A program made the translations under genes and the position numbers. The notes under the pieces are model-generated. The model was not told where the DNA came from. It worked only from the letters and a program-made list of their open reading frames with translations, and ran no database searches. 64,000 bases of DNA from Ornatilinea apprima (GTDB lineage Bacteria > Chloroflexota > Anaerolineae > Anaerolineales > Anaerolineaceae). The stretch covers positions 41,321 through 105,320 of the forward strand of contig NZ_LGCL01000004.1 in the NCBI RefSeq assembly GCF_001306115.1, given 5' to 3'. Shown here one piece after another: positions 35,606 to 44,085 of the stretch. Every line of letters begins with the position of its first letter. Position 1 is the first letter of the stretch.

Positions 35606-36274
35606 TCAATTCAAGGATTCGTCCGCGGGCAGCAGACGGGCGCGCAGGGGCGCGTACGACCGGCGGTGAAGCGCGCAGGCCCCCAACGCGTCCAACGCAG
35701 ACTGGTGCCGGCGCGTGCCGTAGCCCTTGTGCTGGGCAAAACCGTAGCCGGGGTACTGCGAATCCAACCCGGCCATCAGCGCGTCGCGGGCGGTTTTGGC
35801 CAGCACGGCCGCCGCGGCAATGCTCAGGCAGCGCCAGTCGCCTTTGATTAAGACCGTTTGCGGCAGGGGTAGATCGCGCAGCCTGACGGCGTCGATCAGC
35901 AGGTGTTCGGGGGGCAGCCCCAGCGCCTCGATCGCGCGGCGCATGGCCAGGCGGGTGGCCGGCAGGATGCCCTGCGCGTCAATTTCATCGTTGGAGGCCC
36001 AGCCAACGCCCCAGGCAGCCGCCGCGTTTTGAACGCGCGGCGCCCATTCCGCGCGCTGGCGGGCGGTCATCAGCTTGGAGTCGCGCACCCCGCTCAACGT
36101 TTCCAGTACGCTCTCCTCAGCGGGCAGAATCACCGCTGCCGCGCAGACCGGCCCGGCCCACGCTCCACGCCCGGCTTCGTCCAGGCCGGCGGCGCGCACA
36201 ACTCCACGCTGCCAGAGCTGCTTTTCCTGTTCCAGGTCTGGGTAGCGGGTTTGTGGGGGAATTTCGGCTTTCAT
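35606..36274 (-). CDS. rnhB: Ribonuclease HII
   Basis: 222 residues. The catalytic LDEAGRGAWAGPV (Asp32, Glu33), RDSKLMTARQRAEW, LLIDAV with the third acidic residue, and the C-terminal DSQYPGYGFAQHKGYGTRRHQSAL are diagnostic. It removes ribonucleotides from DNA and RNA primers in hybrids. Its start is one base after the stop of the glycosyltransferase, so the two are translationally coupled. Confidence 0.95.
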   Translation of the reverse strand: MKAEIPPQTRYPDLEQEKQLWQRGVVRAAGLDEAGRGAWAGPVCAAAVILPAEESVLETLSGVRDSKLMTARQRAEWAPRVQNAAAAWGVGWASNDEIDAQGILPATRLAMRRAIEALGLPPEHLLIDAVRLRDLPLPQTVLIKGDWRCLSIAAAAVLAKTARDALMAGLDSQYPGYGFAQHKGYGTRRHQSALDALGACALHRRSYAPLRARLLPADESLN

Positions 36275-36275
36275 G

Positions 36276-37010
36276 TTAGCGGGGGACGGGAGAATATACT
36301 CCCTGGCGGGCGTTGCGCCGGATGGTCAGCAGGTCTCCGGCCATGCGCATCGAGTCTTCAAACAGGCGCACGCGGCTTTCAGCGCTGAAATACCAGGGAA
36401 TGGCCACTTCAACAATCGGGTAGCCCATCATGCGCGCGATGTAGAGCACTTCCACATCGAACGACATGCCAGCCAGCGTTTGCAAAGGAAACACTTTTTC
36501 GGCCACCTCGGCGCTGAACAGCTTAAACCCGCACTGCGTGTCTTGCAGACCGGGTAAGGCCAGAACGCGCACCATCATGTTGAAGATGCGCCCGATGAAA
36601 TGGCGGTAGGCCGGTTCGTTGTAGCGCACTGCGCCTGGCGCTTCACGCGAGCCAATAACCACATGCGGGTCTTGCAGTTGGGGGGGCAAAAAGCGGTTAA
36701 CTTCGGCGATGGGCATGGACAGGTCCGCGTCGCAGATGAAGCGGTAGTCGCCGCGCGCTTCCAGCATGCCACGCTTCACGGCCAGCCCTTTGCCGCGCGC
36801 CGTTTCTTGAAACACATGCAGAAAGGGCATGCGCGCCGCGTATTCTCGCGCCAGTTCAAAGGTGCGGTCGCGGCTGCCGTTTTCGATTACCAGCACTTCC
36901 ACTGCATAGGCTTGGGATTGAATAAACCGGTCGATTTCCTCCAGGGTTTGAGGAAGACGGTTCTCTTCATTGTGAGCGGGTATGATGATTGACAGAAACG
37001 GCTTATCCAA
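36276..37010 (-). CDS. Family 2 glycosyltransferase (dolichyl-phosphate glucose/mannose synthase type)
   Basis: 244 residues. LSIIIPAHNEENRLPQTLEEID is the nucleotide-sugar entry, ARGKGLAVKRGMLEARGDYRFICDADLSMPI carries the DxD metal site, and LQDTQCGFKLFSAEVAEKVF is the typical acceptor-side motif of Alg5/DPMS-like enzymes. There are no clear membrane helices, so it would act at the inner face of the membrane on a polyprenyl-phosphate acceptor. It is coupled to rnhB downstream. The sugar and lipid acceptor are inferred only from family. Confidence 0.9.
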   Translation of the reverse strand: MDKPFLSIIIPAHNEENRLPQTLEEIDRFIQSQAYAVEVLVIENGSRDRTFELAREYAARMPFLHVFQETARGKGLAVKRGMLEARGDYRFICDADLSMPIAEVNRFLPPQLQDPHVVIGSREAPGAVRYNEPAYRHFIGRIFNMMVRVLALPGLQDTQCGFKLFSAEVAEKVFPLQTLAGMSFDVEVLYIARMMGYPIVEVAIPWYFSAESRVRLFEDSMRMAGDLLTIRRNARQGVYSPVPR

Positions 37011-37077
37011 TGCAATTTGTCCCTATAGAACCTTAAGAAACAACCGCCTCGCGCATTTCGGCGTCTGGCGGTGCCTG

Positions 37078-37150
37078 TCGGGGTGGGCGGACTCGAACCG
37101 CCGACCCCCGCGTCCCAAACACGGTGCGCTGCCAACTGCGCTACACCCCG
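37078..37150 (-). tRNA. tRNA-Pro (anticodon UGG)
   Basis: Read on the minus strand: acceptor CGGGGTG pairs with CACCCCG, D arm GCGCAGTTGGCAGCGC, anticodon stem CCGTG/CGCGG (with one G-T-like mismatch) around loop TTTGGGA giving anticodon TGG, and T arm GGCGG-TTCGAGT-CCGCC. The 73-base gene does not encode CCA. A promoter lies just upstream at 37160-37189. Confidence 0.93.
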
Positions 37151-37159
37151 GCGCGTTAG

Positions 37160-37189
37160 AGTATAATCCGAATATGCGCCAAACGTCAA
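37160..37189 (-). promoter_or_regulatory. Promoter of tRNA-Pro, overlapping the start of the lipoprotein gene
   Basis: On the minus strand, TTGACG (37189-37184), an 18-bp spacer and TATACT (37165-37160), placing initiation a few bases before the tRNA. The -35 box lies inside codons 4-6 of the plus-strand lipoprotein gene. Confidence 0.7.
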
Positions 37190-38127
37190 GGAAGCCATTC
37201 ACCCGAAGAAACATTGCTCTCTTTCTGGTCAGTCTGGCCGCCGTGTCTCTGCTCAGCGCCTGTCGCCCGCCTTTTGCCCCCAGGGTAATATTCGCGCGGC
37301 CGGCTGTCTTGACGCAGACGGCCTCGGCGACCCTTCCCGTAGACACCGCGACCCCTGTGCCGCCAACCGCCACCCCCAGCCCCATCCCGGCCACGCCCAC
37401 CCCAGTTGGCTGCCAGGAGCCGAATGGGCGGGTGGAGACGCGCGTCTTTGAGACGGAGCTTTTCCCCAAGCCGATCACGGTGAATCTGTATCTCCCGCCC
37501 TGTTACGACCCCACCGCGGAGACGCCCTACCCGCTGGTGATTCTCTTGCACGGCCAGTCGTATACTCACGAACAGTGGTTGGATTTGAACCTGCCGCAAG
37601 CCGCCGACCATCTCATCACCAGCAAACAGGCCGCGCCCTTTATCGTGGCCATGCCGCGCGAGGAATATTACCTGCAAGATTATCTCGATTCGAAATATGG
37701 CAGCGCGCTCATTCAGGGGCTGCTGCCCTGGCTCAGCGCGGAAGCAAACGCCTGCGGAGAGGCACGCTGCCGCGCCATCGGCGGCATCTCGCGCGGGGCG
37801 GGCTGGGCGGCGCTGCTGGCGTTTGAGAACCCCGGCACGGTTTCGGCCGTGGGCGCGCACAGCATTCCCAACCCACCGTTCAGCGATTACCGCCTGTTTT
37901 ATTTGCTCGGTCTCACGCCCGAAGGTCAGGTTCCGCGGGTATATGTCGATACTGGCACAAGCGACCGTTATTTCAGCGGCGCGCAGCGGTTTGTGCGTTT
38001 GTTGGAAGAATATGAGATTGACCATCTCTGGCTGCAAGCGGATGGCGCGCACAATAATGAATACTGGGCCGCGCACATGCCGGAATACATGGCCTGGTAC
38101 GCCGCGCAGATCGCGCCCCCGCAATAA
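37174..38127 (+). CDS. Lipoprotein esterase (alpha/beta hydrolase)
   Basis: 317 residues. A basic N-terminus, a hydrophobic stretch and the lipobox LLSAC (Cys30) mark a membrane-anchored lipoprotein. A Thr/Pro-rich linker (about 48-80) leads to an esterase-D/enterochelin-esterase-like domain: NLYLPPCYD, VILLHGQS, the nucleophile elbow GGISRGAG, and a late DGAHNNEYW with the catalytic His. It should hydrolyse an ester outside the membrane; the substrate is unknown. There is no ribosome-binding site before the ATG, and a TATAAT string sits 6 bases upstream, so a leaderless mRNA is possible. Confidence 0.85.
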   Translation: MRQTSRKPFTRRNIALFLVSLAAVSLLSACRPPFAPRVIFARPAVLTQTASATLPVDTATPVPPTATPSPIPATPTPVGCQEPNGRVETRVFETELFPKPITVNLYLPPCYDPTAETPYPLVILLHGQSYTHEQWLDLNLPQAADHLITSKQAAPFIVAMPREEYYLQDYLDSKYGSALIQGLLPWLSAEANACGEARCRAIGGISRGAGWAALLAFENPGTVSAVGAHSIPNPPFSDYRLFYLLGLTPEGQVPRVYVDTGTSDRYFSGAQRFVRLLEEYEIDHLWLQADGAHNNEYWAAHMPEYMAWYAAQIAPPQ

Positions 38128-38373
38128 ACCGCCGGGCGCAGGCATCCCAGTGGGCGAAAAACATGGGTGCAGGCACCCAAAAAACGGGCGCAAGGCCTTG
38201 CGCCCCTACACAAGAGGCGGTCAATTGTGATTGACCAACCAACAAACGGCGGGTTTCGGGCGGTTTGAGACTGCTCGACCTCAAAACAGACGGACCGCCC
38301 TCACCACAGCCCTACAAGAGAAACGTTCTTCCGTAGGGGCGGATGGCCGTCCGCCCGAACAAGCGCGCCTTTT
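38128..38373. repeat. Cluster of short palindromes and a half palindromic element
   Basis: It holds GGGTGCAGGCACCC (38165-38178), GGGCGCAAGGCCTTGCGCCC (38186-38205, a 20-bp perfect palindrome ending CCTAC), the right half of the 150-bp element (about 38248-38313), and the GTAGGGGCGGATGGCCGTCCGCCC hairpin (38333-38357). No gene is seen. Confidence 0.75.
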
Positions 38374-39507
38374 TTACACTTCCAGACGGTATACCCGGTA
38401 GCGCTTATAGATCTTCGCTCCCAGCCGCTCGGCCAGCATGGGCGTTTTGGGATTATCTGTTGACGTCAGCGATAAATCGGCCCACCAGTACCCGCGCGCG
38501 CGGGCGCGGCTCAGCATCTCATCGAACAGCAGCAGCGACGCGCCGCTGCTCCAATATTCAGGGTAGACCAGCACGCTCTTCACCGCCAAACAGCGCACCG
38601 GCTGGCGCATCCACCAGGCGAGCTGCAGATAGTTCCACGGGTAGCGCAGTCCGTTGGCATGGATCAGCGCCTCATTCAGGTTAGGCACACCGGGGAAAAA
38701 CCCCACCACTTTGCCCTGCTCTTCCACAAATAGAATCAGCTCAGGGTCGGCAATTTGCTTGAAGGGCGCGAAGGACTCTTGCAGCGCCTCGCGCGGCCAC
38801 GGGCGGTGGTCCGGCAGGTGCGCCAGGGCGGCGTTGATCAGCGGGTGCACGCGGTCAATTTCGGCTTCCCATTCGGCAAAACGCGCCGCGCGGACGGTGA
38901 AACGCCCCTGCTCGCGCGCCCGCTGCGCGCCCTGCGCCAGGCGATCCAGCGCCGGGGATGGCTTATTGAGATCCAGGGCGAAGGCGATATTGTCGCCGCG
39001 CGAGGGCGTAAAACCGTACGATTCAAAAAAAGTCTGGTAATAGGCGGGAGTGTGCCCGCACAGAATCGCCGGCGGGCGGTCACGGCCTTCGATCAGCACG
39101 CCGTAGCTGTCCTCATAATCCAGGTGAAACGGCCCGGTGATTGAGCTCAGCCCGCGCTGGCGCGCCCAGGCGGTGGCGTGATCAAACAGGGCGCGCGCCA
39201 CATCCCCATCGTCAATACATTCAAAGAAGCCAAAAACGCTCTCTTGCAGGCCGGTCTCACGGTTGGACGGGTGGTCCACCGCGCAGCAGATCGTCCCCAC
39301 CGGCTGGCCGCCGCGCCAGGCGATGAAGAATTCGGCTTCACCGCCGCGCCGGAAGAACACCCCCCGGCGCGGGTCGATGGCTTTGCGCCGGTCTGGCAGC
39401 AGGGGCGGCACCCACAGCGGGTCGCGGCGATAAATTTTCCACGGCAAGGTGAGGAAGATACGCCGCTCGCGGGCGGTTTGCGCGGGTTTGATGGTTATGG
39501 TTGGCAT
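38374..39507 (-). CDS. GNAT-like acetyltransferase family protein
   Basis: 377 residues. MPTITIKPAQTARERRIFLTLPWKIYRRDPLWVPPLLPDRRKAIDP begins a family of two-domain GNAT-fold proteins common in Chloroflexota and other soil bacteria. FFIAWRGGQPVGTICCAVD is the strand pair of the first domain; ILFVEEQGKVVGFFPGVPNLNEAL and KSVLVYPEYWSSGASLLLFDEML form the second, with an acetyl-CoA-like loop. The substrate is unknown. It starts 9 bp after the MFS symporter upstream, so the pair is an operon. Confidence 0.75.
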   Translation of the reverse strand: MPTITIKPAQTARERRIFLTLPWKIYRRDPLWVPPLLPDRRKAIDPRRGVFFRRGGEAEFFIAWRGGQPVGTICCAVDHPSNRETGLQESVFGFFECIDDGDVARALFDHATAWARQRGLSSITGPFHLDYEDSYGVLIEGRDRPPAILCGHTPAYYQTFFESYGFTPSRGDNIAFALDLNKPSPALDRLAQGAQRAREQGRFTVRAARFAEWEAEIDRVHPLINAALAHLPDHRPWPREALQESFAPFKQIADPELILFVEEQGKVVGFFPGVPNLNEALIHANGLRYPWNYLQLAWWMRQPVRCLAVKSVLVYPEYWSSGASLLLFDEMLSRARARGYWWADLSLTSTDNPKTPMLAERLGAKIYKRYRVYRLEV

Positions 39508-39516
39508 GGCGGTCTC

Positions 39517-40878
39517 TTATTCCGGGGCGGCCGAGGCGCGCCGCGCTTCCAGGTCTTGCACCAGGTCGCGATATTCCTGGCGTTTGAGCGGGTAAAGGGC
39601 GGCAAACAGCAGGCCGCCGCACAGCAGCAGCGCCGGAATGGGACCCACGGCGAAGCGAATGCCCCACAAGGCGCGCGCAGGCTGCACGGCCGAATTGGGC
39701 AGGTAACCGGTCATCTCCAGCAGCAGCAAAATCAGCGGCACGGCCAGCGAGGAGGCCACCTTCTGCATCAGGGTGATCAGGCTGTAGAACATCCCTTCGT
39801 GGCGCGTGCCGGTCTTCCACTCGTCCCACTCAATCGCGTCCGGCAGGATCGACCAGGGCAGCACGTGCGCCGCGCCCACGCCAATGCCGGCCAGCACGCA
39901 TAAAAAGATGACCAGCGGCAGGGGTGTGGCTGCCCCGGTGGTGATCAGCACCACCTGCACCACCGCCCAGAAGGAAATGCCTGAAATGTAGGCGGTGCGC
40001 TTGTCCCAGTGATGGGCGGCGTAATTCCACAACGGCAGCGAGATCATCGCCGTTACAAAAATAACCGCCATAATCAGGTCGGACTGCGCCTCACGACCCA
40101 GAATGTATTTGACAAAATACAGCAAAGTGGCCTGCAGAATATCCACGCTCACCCAGGTGAGTAAAAAGATCACCGCGCCAAAGATGAAGGGTCGGTTTTG
40201 CAGGGCGGCTTTGAACGAGTCGCGCAGGCTGGGCTGTTCCTGGTGCATGTACTCTTCGCGCTCGCGCGTGCCAAAAAAGACGCTCAGCAGCGGCAGCACA
40301 CTGGCCGCGCCAAAAACCGCGCCCATCACGGCCACCCGCTCTAAATTTTCGGGGTTGAAACCGCCCACCAGCATGATCGGCACGGTAAACGCCACCAGGC
40401 TGCCCACAATCGAGAAGAACATGCGGAAGCTGGTCAGCGAGGTGCGCTCATCATAATCGGAGGTCAGTTCGGGGGTGAGGGCGTAGTAGGGCATGTAGAC
40501 AAAGGTGGCGGCCATGTCGAAGAGCAGGTAAGCCAGCGCGTAATATACCGCCAGCGCCACCTGGCTCTCAAAGGGCGGGCGCAGCCACAGCAGACAGAAG
40601 GCCAGACCAAAGGGCAGCGCGCCGAAGAGCAGAAACGGACGTCGCCGCCCCCAGCGCGTGCGCGTGCGGTCGGTCAGGTGGCCAATCAGCGGATCGTTGA
40701 TGTAGTCCCAACTGCGCCCGACAAAAATGGCAATCGCCGCCACCCCCGGCGCCAGCCCCACCACATCGGTGAGAAAGATGGCAAAAAACGCGCCCAGGAT
40801 AGTGGTGGTCAGGCTGAAACCAATATCGCCAAAACCGTAGAGCAGCTTGGTCTTGAAAGGCAACGTGGATTCGCGCAT
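39517..40878 (-). CDS. MFS transporter, GPH (MelB-like) family
   Basis: 453 residues with about twelve membrane helices. The N-terminal GFGDIGFSLTTTILGAFFAIFLTDVVGLAPG and the loop DRTRTRWGRRRPFLLFGALPFG are hallmarks of the glycoside-pentoside-hexuronide:cation symporter family, as is DAIEWDEWKTGTRHEGMFYSLITLMQKVASSLA in the second half. It probably carries a sugar or sugar acid with H+ or Na+. The partner gene is a GNAT protein rather than a glycosidase, so the substrate cannot be inferred. Confidence 0.9.
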   Translation of the reverse strand: MRESTLPFKTKLLYGFGDIGFSLTTTILGAFFAIFLTDVVGLAPGVAAIAIFVGRSWDYINDPLIGHLTDRTRTRWGRRRPFLLFGALPFGLAFCLLWLRPPFESQVALAVYYALAYLLFDMAATFVYMPYYALTPELTSDYDERTSLTSFRMFFSIVGSLVAFTVPIMLVGGFNPENLERVAVMGAVFGAASVLPLLSVFFGTREREEYMHQEQPSLRDSFKAALQNRPFIFGAVIFLLTWVSVDILQATLLYFVKYILGREAQSDLIMAVIFVTAMISLPLWNYAAHHWDKRTAYISGISFWAVVQVVLITTGAATPLPLVIFLCVLAGIGVGAAHVLPWSILPDAIEWDEWKTGTRHEGMFYSLITLMQKVASSLAVPLILLLLEMTGYLPNSAVQPARALWGIRFAVGPIPALLLCGGLLFAALYPLKRQEYRDLVQDLEARRASAAPE

Positions 40879-40968
40879 GGGGTTGTTCGCTCCGCTGTGC
40901 TTATGGTTTGAGGAATATATTGTTTATAGCATGCCGCGCGCGCGATTGCACCCCCCGCGCGCAGTGGA

Positions 40969-42258
40969 TCAGGCGGCTTCCGGGCTGGTGGCCGGGCGGG
41001 GTTCGTCGCCGTTATAACTGCGTAGCTGCGGCCAGCGCTGGGCGATGCCGATCACCGCCAGAATGCAGCCAATGCCGCCGGTGATAATCGCGATGGGCGT
41101 GCCGAAGGCCTGCGCCAGCAGACCGGCTTCGATGTCTCCCAACTGAGGGCCGCCCAGGAAGAAGATTTGGTTGACGCTGATAGCGCGCCCGCGCAGACGG
41201 TCGGGGGTGTGAATCTGGCGAATGGTGTTGCGGATAATGGCGCTCAGCGAGTCTCCCGCGCCAATCAAGAACAGGGCCACCATGGCCAGCAGGAACTGCT
41301 GCGAGATGCCAAACAGGATGGTCGCCGCGCCGTAAATGGTTACCGCCGAAAGCAGCAGCCGCCCCTGGTTTTGAATGCCGCGCAGTTGCGAAACCACCAG
41401 GCCCACGCTCATCGCGCCCAACGAGGGCGCGGCTGCCAGCCAGCCGTAGCGGATTTCATCCACGCGCAGAATGTCGCGCGCCACAAAGGGCAGCAGCGTG
41501 TCGGCGGTGGAGAAGAAGGTGGCAAAGAAGTCCAGCAGCATGGTGGAAAGAATCATCGGTTGGTGCAGGATGAACTGGATGCCCTCGCGGATCGATTCCA
41601 ACGAGAAGGCCTTGCGCCGGCTGCCGGGGGCGGCAGCGGTCTCTTGCTGCACTTTGCCCATCACCAATACGGCAACCAACACGGCAATGTAGCTGACGGC
41701 GTTGATCCAGTAAACCGCGTCCAGCCCCATGCGGCTGATCACCAGACCGCTCAGCCCCGGACCGATGATCGCGCCGACATTGATGGCAATGGAACTCATG
41801 CTGAAGGCGTTGGGCAGGTCTTCTTTGGAGACCAGGTTGGGGATGATGGACTGGCGGGCGGGAATATCAAAGGCGGCTGCCACGGCCTGCACGGCGGTGA
41901 GGGCAAAAATATGCCAGATCTGGATCATTCCGCTGTGGGTGAGCGCCCCCAGGGCAGTTGCGATGGCCATCATGGTCAATTGAGAGACAAACATAATATG
42001 GCGGCGGTTGAACAGGTCGGCCACCAGCCCGCCGAAGAGGGCAAACGCCAGCATGGGAATGAAGCGCGCCAGTCCAATGCCGCTCACCACCACCGGCTGG
42101 TCGGACAGGTCTCTTAAATGCCAATAGAGCGTCCACAACTGCATGTTGGAACCGGCGTAGGAAATGAGCAGGCTGGCCCACAGCAGGGCAAACTTGCGAT
42201 GGCGCAGGGCGGGGGGCAGATGCAACAAGGGACGGTGCAACGGGATCAGGTCCCCCAA
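40969..42258 (-). CDS. MFS transporter (MFS_3, drug/siderophore-exporter-like)
   Basis: 429 residues, about twelve membrane helices. RHRKFALLWASLLISYAGSNMQLWTLYWHLRDLS and FGGLVADLFNRRHIMFVSQLTMM are typical of the TetV/EntS-like exporter group. The frame overlaps the end of nadE by 13 bp with only a TTG at the first position, so the true start may be a codon or two further in. It is likely an efflux pump; the substrate is unknown. It lies at the end of the nitrilase-nadE run and may be cotranscribed. Confidence 0.85.
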   Translation of the reverse strand: MGDLIPLHRPLLHLPPALRHRKFALLWASLLISYAGSNMQLWTLYWHLRDLSDQPVVVSGIGLARFIPMLAFALFGGLVADLFNRRHIMFVSQLTMMAIATALGALTHSGMIQIWHIFALTAVQAVAAAFDIPARQSIIPNLVSKEDLPNAFSMSSIAINVGAIIGPGLSGLVISRMGLDAVYWINAVSYIAVLVAVLVMGKVQQETAAAPGSRRKAFSLESIREGIQFILHQPMILSTMLLDFFATFFSTADTLLPFVARDILRVDEIRYGWLAAAPSLGAMSVGLVVSQLRGIQNQGRLLLSAVTIYGAATILFGISQQFLLAMVALFLIGAGDSLSAIIRNTIRQIHTPDRLRGRAISVNQIFFLGGPQLGDIEAGLLAQAFGTPIAIITGGIGCILAVIGIAQRWPQLRSYNGDEPRPATSPEAA

Positions 42259-43112
42259 TCGCGTAGGTATAGAAAGTCGTAACCGATGGTGCGGTTGCTG
42301 AGTTTGGCGATGGGCGGCAGCACGCGCTTGAACTGGTTGCGGCGCACGCGCTCGACCACCGAGCGCACAAATCCCTCAGCAAAGCCAGCTTCCACGCATT
42401 CCTGCGGGGTGTAGCGCTCGTCAATCAGCAGGTAGAGCAGCTGGTCTACCTCGGCGTAGGTGTAGCCTAGCTCGCCTTCGTCGGTTTGCCCTGCCCACAG
42501 GTCAGCCGAGGGGGCTTTGTCTATCACCGAGCTGGGAATGCCCAGATGGCGTGAAAGCTGGCGCACCTGGGTTTTATACAGGTCGCCAATTGGGTTCAGG
42601 GCGCAGGCCGAATCGCCAAAGAGGGTGGAATAGCCCAGCAGAATTTCGGTTTTGTTGCCGGTGCCCACCACCAGACCTTTGAAGGCCTCGGACTGGTCGT
42701 AGAGGATGATCATGCGCTCACGCGCCATGATATTGCCCTTGCGCTGGTTGGTGATGTCGGGAAATTTGGCGAAGAGCGGGTCGACCATTTCGGTGATCTC
42801 CACTGTCATGGACTGCACGCCGGTGGCATCGATCACGCGCTGGGCGTCTTCCAGGCTGTCGGCTGAAGAGGCGCGGTAGGGCATGCGCACCGCCAGCACG
42901 TTTTCCGGCCCCAGGGCCTCGGCTGCCAGAAAGCAGGAGAGTGCCGAGTCGATGCCGCCGGAGAGGCCCAGCACGGCGCGGGTAAAGCCGGTGCGGGTGA
43001 TCTCTGAGCGGACGAAGCCGGTGAGGATCTGGCGTGCCAGTTCTGCGTTAATCTCCAGGTTGGAGATGGTTTTCTTTTTGGGTCGGGTGATGGTGATGGG
43101 AAGTTTTTTCAT
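42246..43112 (-). CDS. nadE: NAD+ synthase, synthetase subunit
   Basis: 288 residues, the length of ammonia-using enzymes. VLGLSGGIDSALSCFLAAEALG is the PP-loop that binds ATP, GTGNKTEILLGYSTLFGDSACALNPIGDLYKTQVRQL is the family core, and APSADLWAGQTDEGELGYTYAEVDQLL is the deamido-NAD site. It amidates nicotinic acid adenine dinucleotide. The gene directly upstream encodes a nitrilase-family amidase of the glutaminase type, so the two probably make a two-subunit glutamine-dependent enzyme. The first 20 residues are basic. Confidence 0.93.
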   Translation of the reverse strand: MKKLPITITRPKKKTISNLEINAELARQILTGFVRSEITRTGFTRAVLGLSGGIDSALSCFLAAEALGPENVLAVRMPYRASSADSLEDAQRVIDATGVQSMTVEITEMVDPLFAKFPDITNQRKGNIMARERMIILYDQSEAFKGLVVGTGNKTEILLGYSTLFGDSACALNPIGDLYKTQVRQLSRHLGIPSSVIDKAPSADLWAGQTDEGELGYTYAEVDQLLYLLIDERYTPQECVEAGFAEGFVRSVVERVRRNQFKRVLPPIAKLSNRTIGYDFLYLRDWGT

Positions 43113-43121
43113 CAGGCTTTT

Positions 43122-43991
43122 TTATCTCCCGCAATTGCTCTGGCGGCTGGTGAGAATGCGGTTCAGCTCGCGCTGCACCAGGGCGGTGCGCTCGTCGCGC
43201 AGCAGCGGCAGGCGCGCGCGGCTGCGGTGCAGCTCGTTCAGGTCAATTTCGCACATCGCCAGGGTCTCTTCAAATTGCGATGCGTGCAGCAGCACCTGCC
43301 CGTTGGGATCATAGACCGAAGCGCCGCCCCAAAAGTTCAGCCCGTCTTCAAAACCCACACGGTTGCAGTGCACCACAAAGGAGGTGAACAGGCTGGCGTA
43401 GGCGCGGTTGATGTGATCGACCCAGTGGGCGGTGTTCAGCTCACTTTCGTAGGTTAAGCCGCGACCGGGCGAAGCGGATTGGAAGAGCAGAATGTCCGCG
43501 CCGTCGAGCCACAGCAAGTAGGGCGGCGAAGCGTGCCAGAAGTCTTCGCAGATGAGCATGCCCAGGCGGCCGAAGGGCGTGTCGAAGGCCTCCAACGAAT
43601 CGCCCCAGGCGAAAAAGCGGCTCTCGTCAAACAGACCGTAGGTGGGCAGGTACACTTTGTGATGCACGTGCAGCACCTCGCCGCGCGAAAGGTAGGCGGC
43701 CGAGATGTAGAAGCGGCTGCGGGCGTCTTCTTCTACAAACCCCACCATCAAATCCACCTTCTGGCTGGCTTCCAGCAGCGGGCGAAAGACGGGGTCGGTG
43801 CTGACCGGTTTGTGCGCCACAGCCGAGGCCAGGTCTTGCAGCACATAGCCGGTGAGTGAAAGTTCCGGAAATACCACCAGGTCCGCACCGTTGGAGGTTG
43901 CCTCCTGAATATAGGCCAGGTGTTTTTCCAGGTTGTCTTCAACCTTACCCAGACGGGTGTTGATTTGGGCGAGCGCGAGATTGATTTTCAT
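43122..43991 (-). CDS. Nitrilase-family amidase, probable glutaminase subunit of NAD synthetase
   Basis: 289 residues. The carbon-nitrogen hydrolase triad is Glu43 (VVFPELSLTGY), Lys112 (VHHKVYLPTYGLFDE) and Cys148 (LICEDFWH). The LPTYGLFDE and ICEDFWHA wording is that of the N-terminal glutaminase domain of glutamine-dependent NAD synthetases. The gene ends 9 bp before nadE. I infer that it releases ammonia from glutamine for NadE, as a separate subunit instead of the usual fused domain. Confidence 0.85.
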   Translation of the reverse strand: MKINLALAQINTRLGKVEDNLEKHLAYIQEATSNGADLVVFPELSLTGYVLQDLASAVAHKPVSTDPVFRPLLEASQKVDLMVGFVEEDARSRFYISAAYLSRGEVLHVHHKVYLPTYGLFDESRFFAWGDSLEAFDTPFGRLGMLICEDFWHASPPYLLWLDGADILLFQSASPGRGLTYESELNTAHWVDHINRAYASLFTSFVVHCNRVGFEDGLNFWGGASVYDPNGQVLLHASQFEETLAMCEIDLNELHRSRARLPLLRDERTALVQRELNRILTSRQSNCGR

Positions 43992-44085
43992 GGTTGTCTC
44001 AATACGAATCGATCAGCAGGTTTTTGCTGTCTTATTTTACTACCAACATCGCCAGCGGCAGAGACCGCTCAGCAATCCGGGATGA

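Noticed and set aside
38374..40878. Carbohydrate utilisation operon
   Set aside because: The MelB-like symporter has only a GNAT-like gene as partner, with no glycosidase, sugar kinase or regulator.
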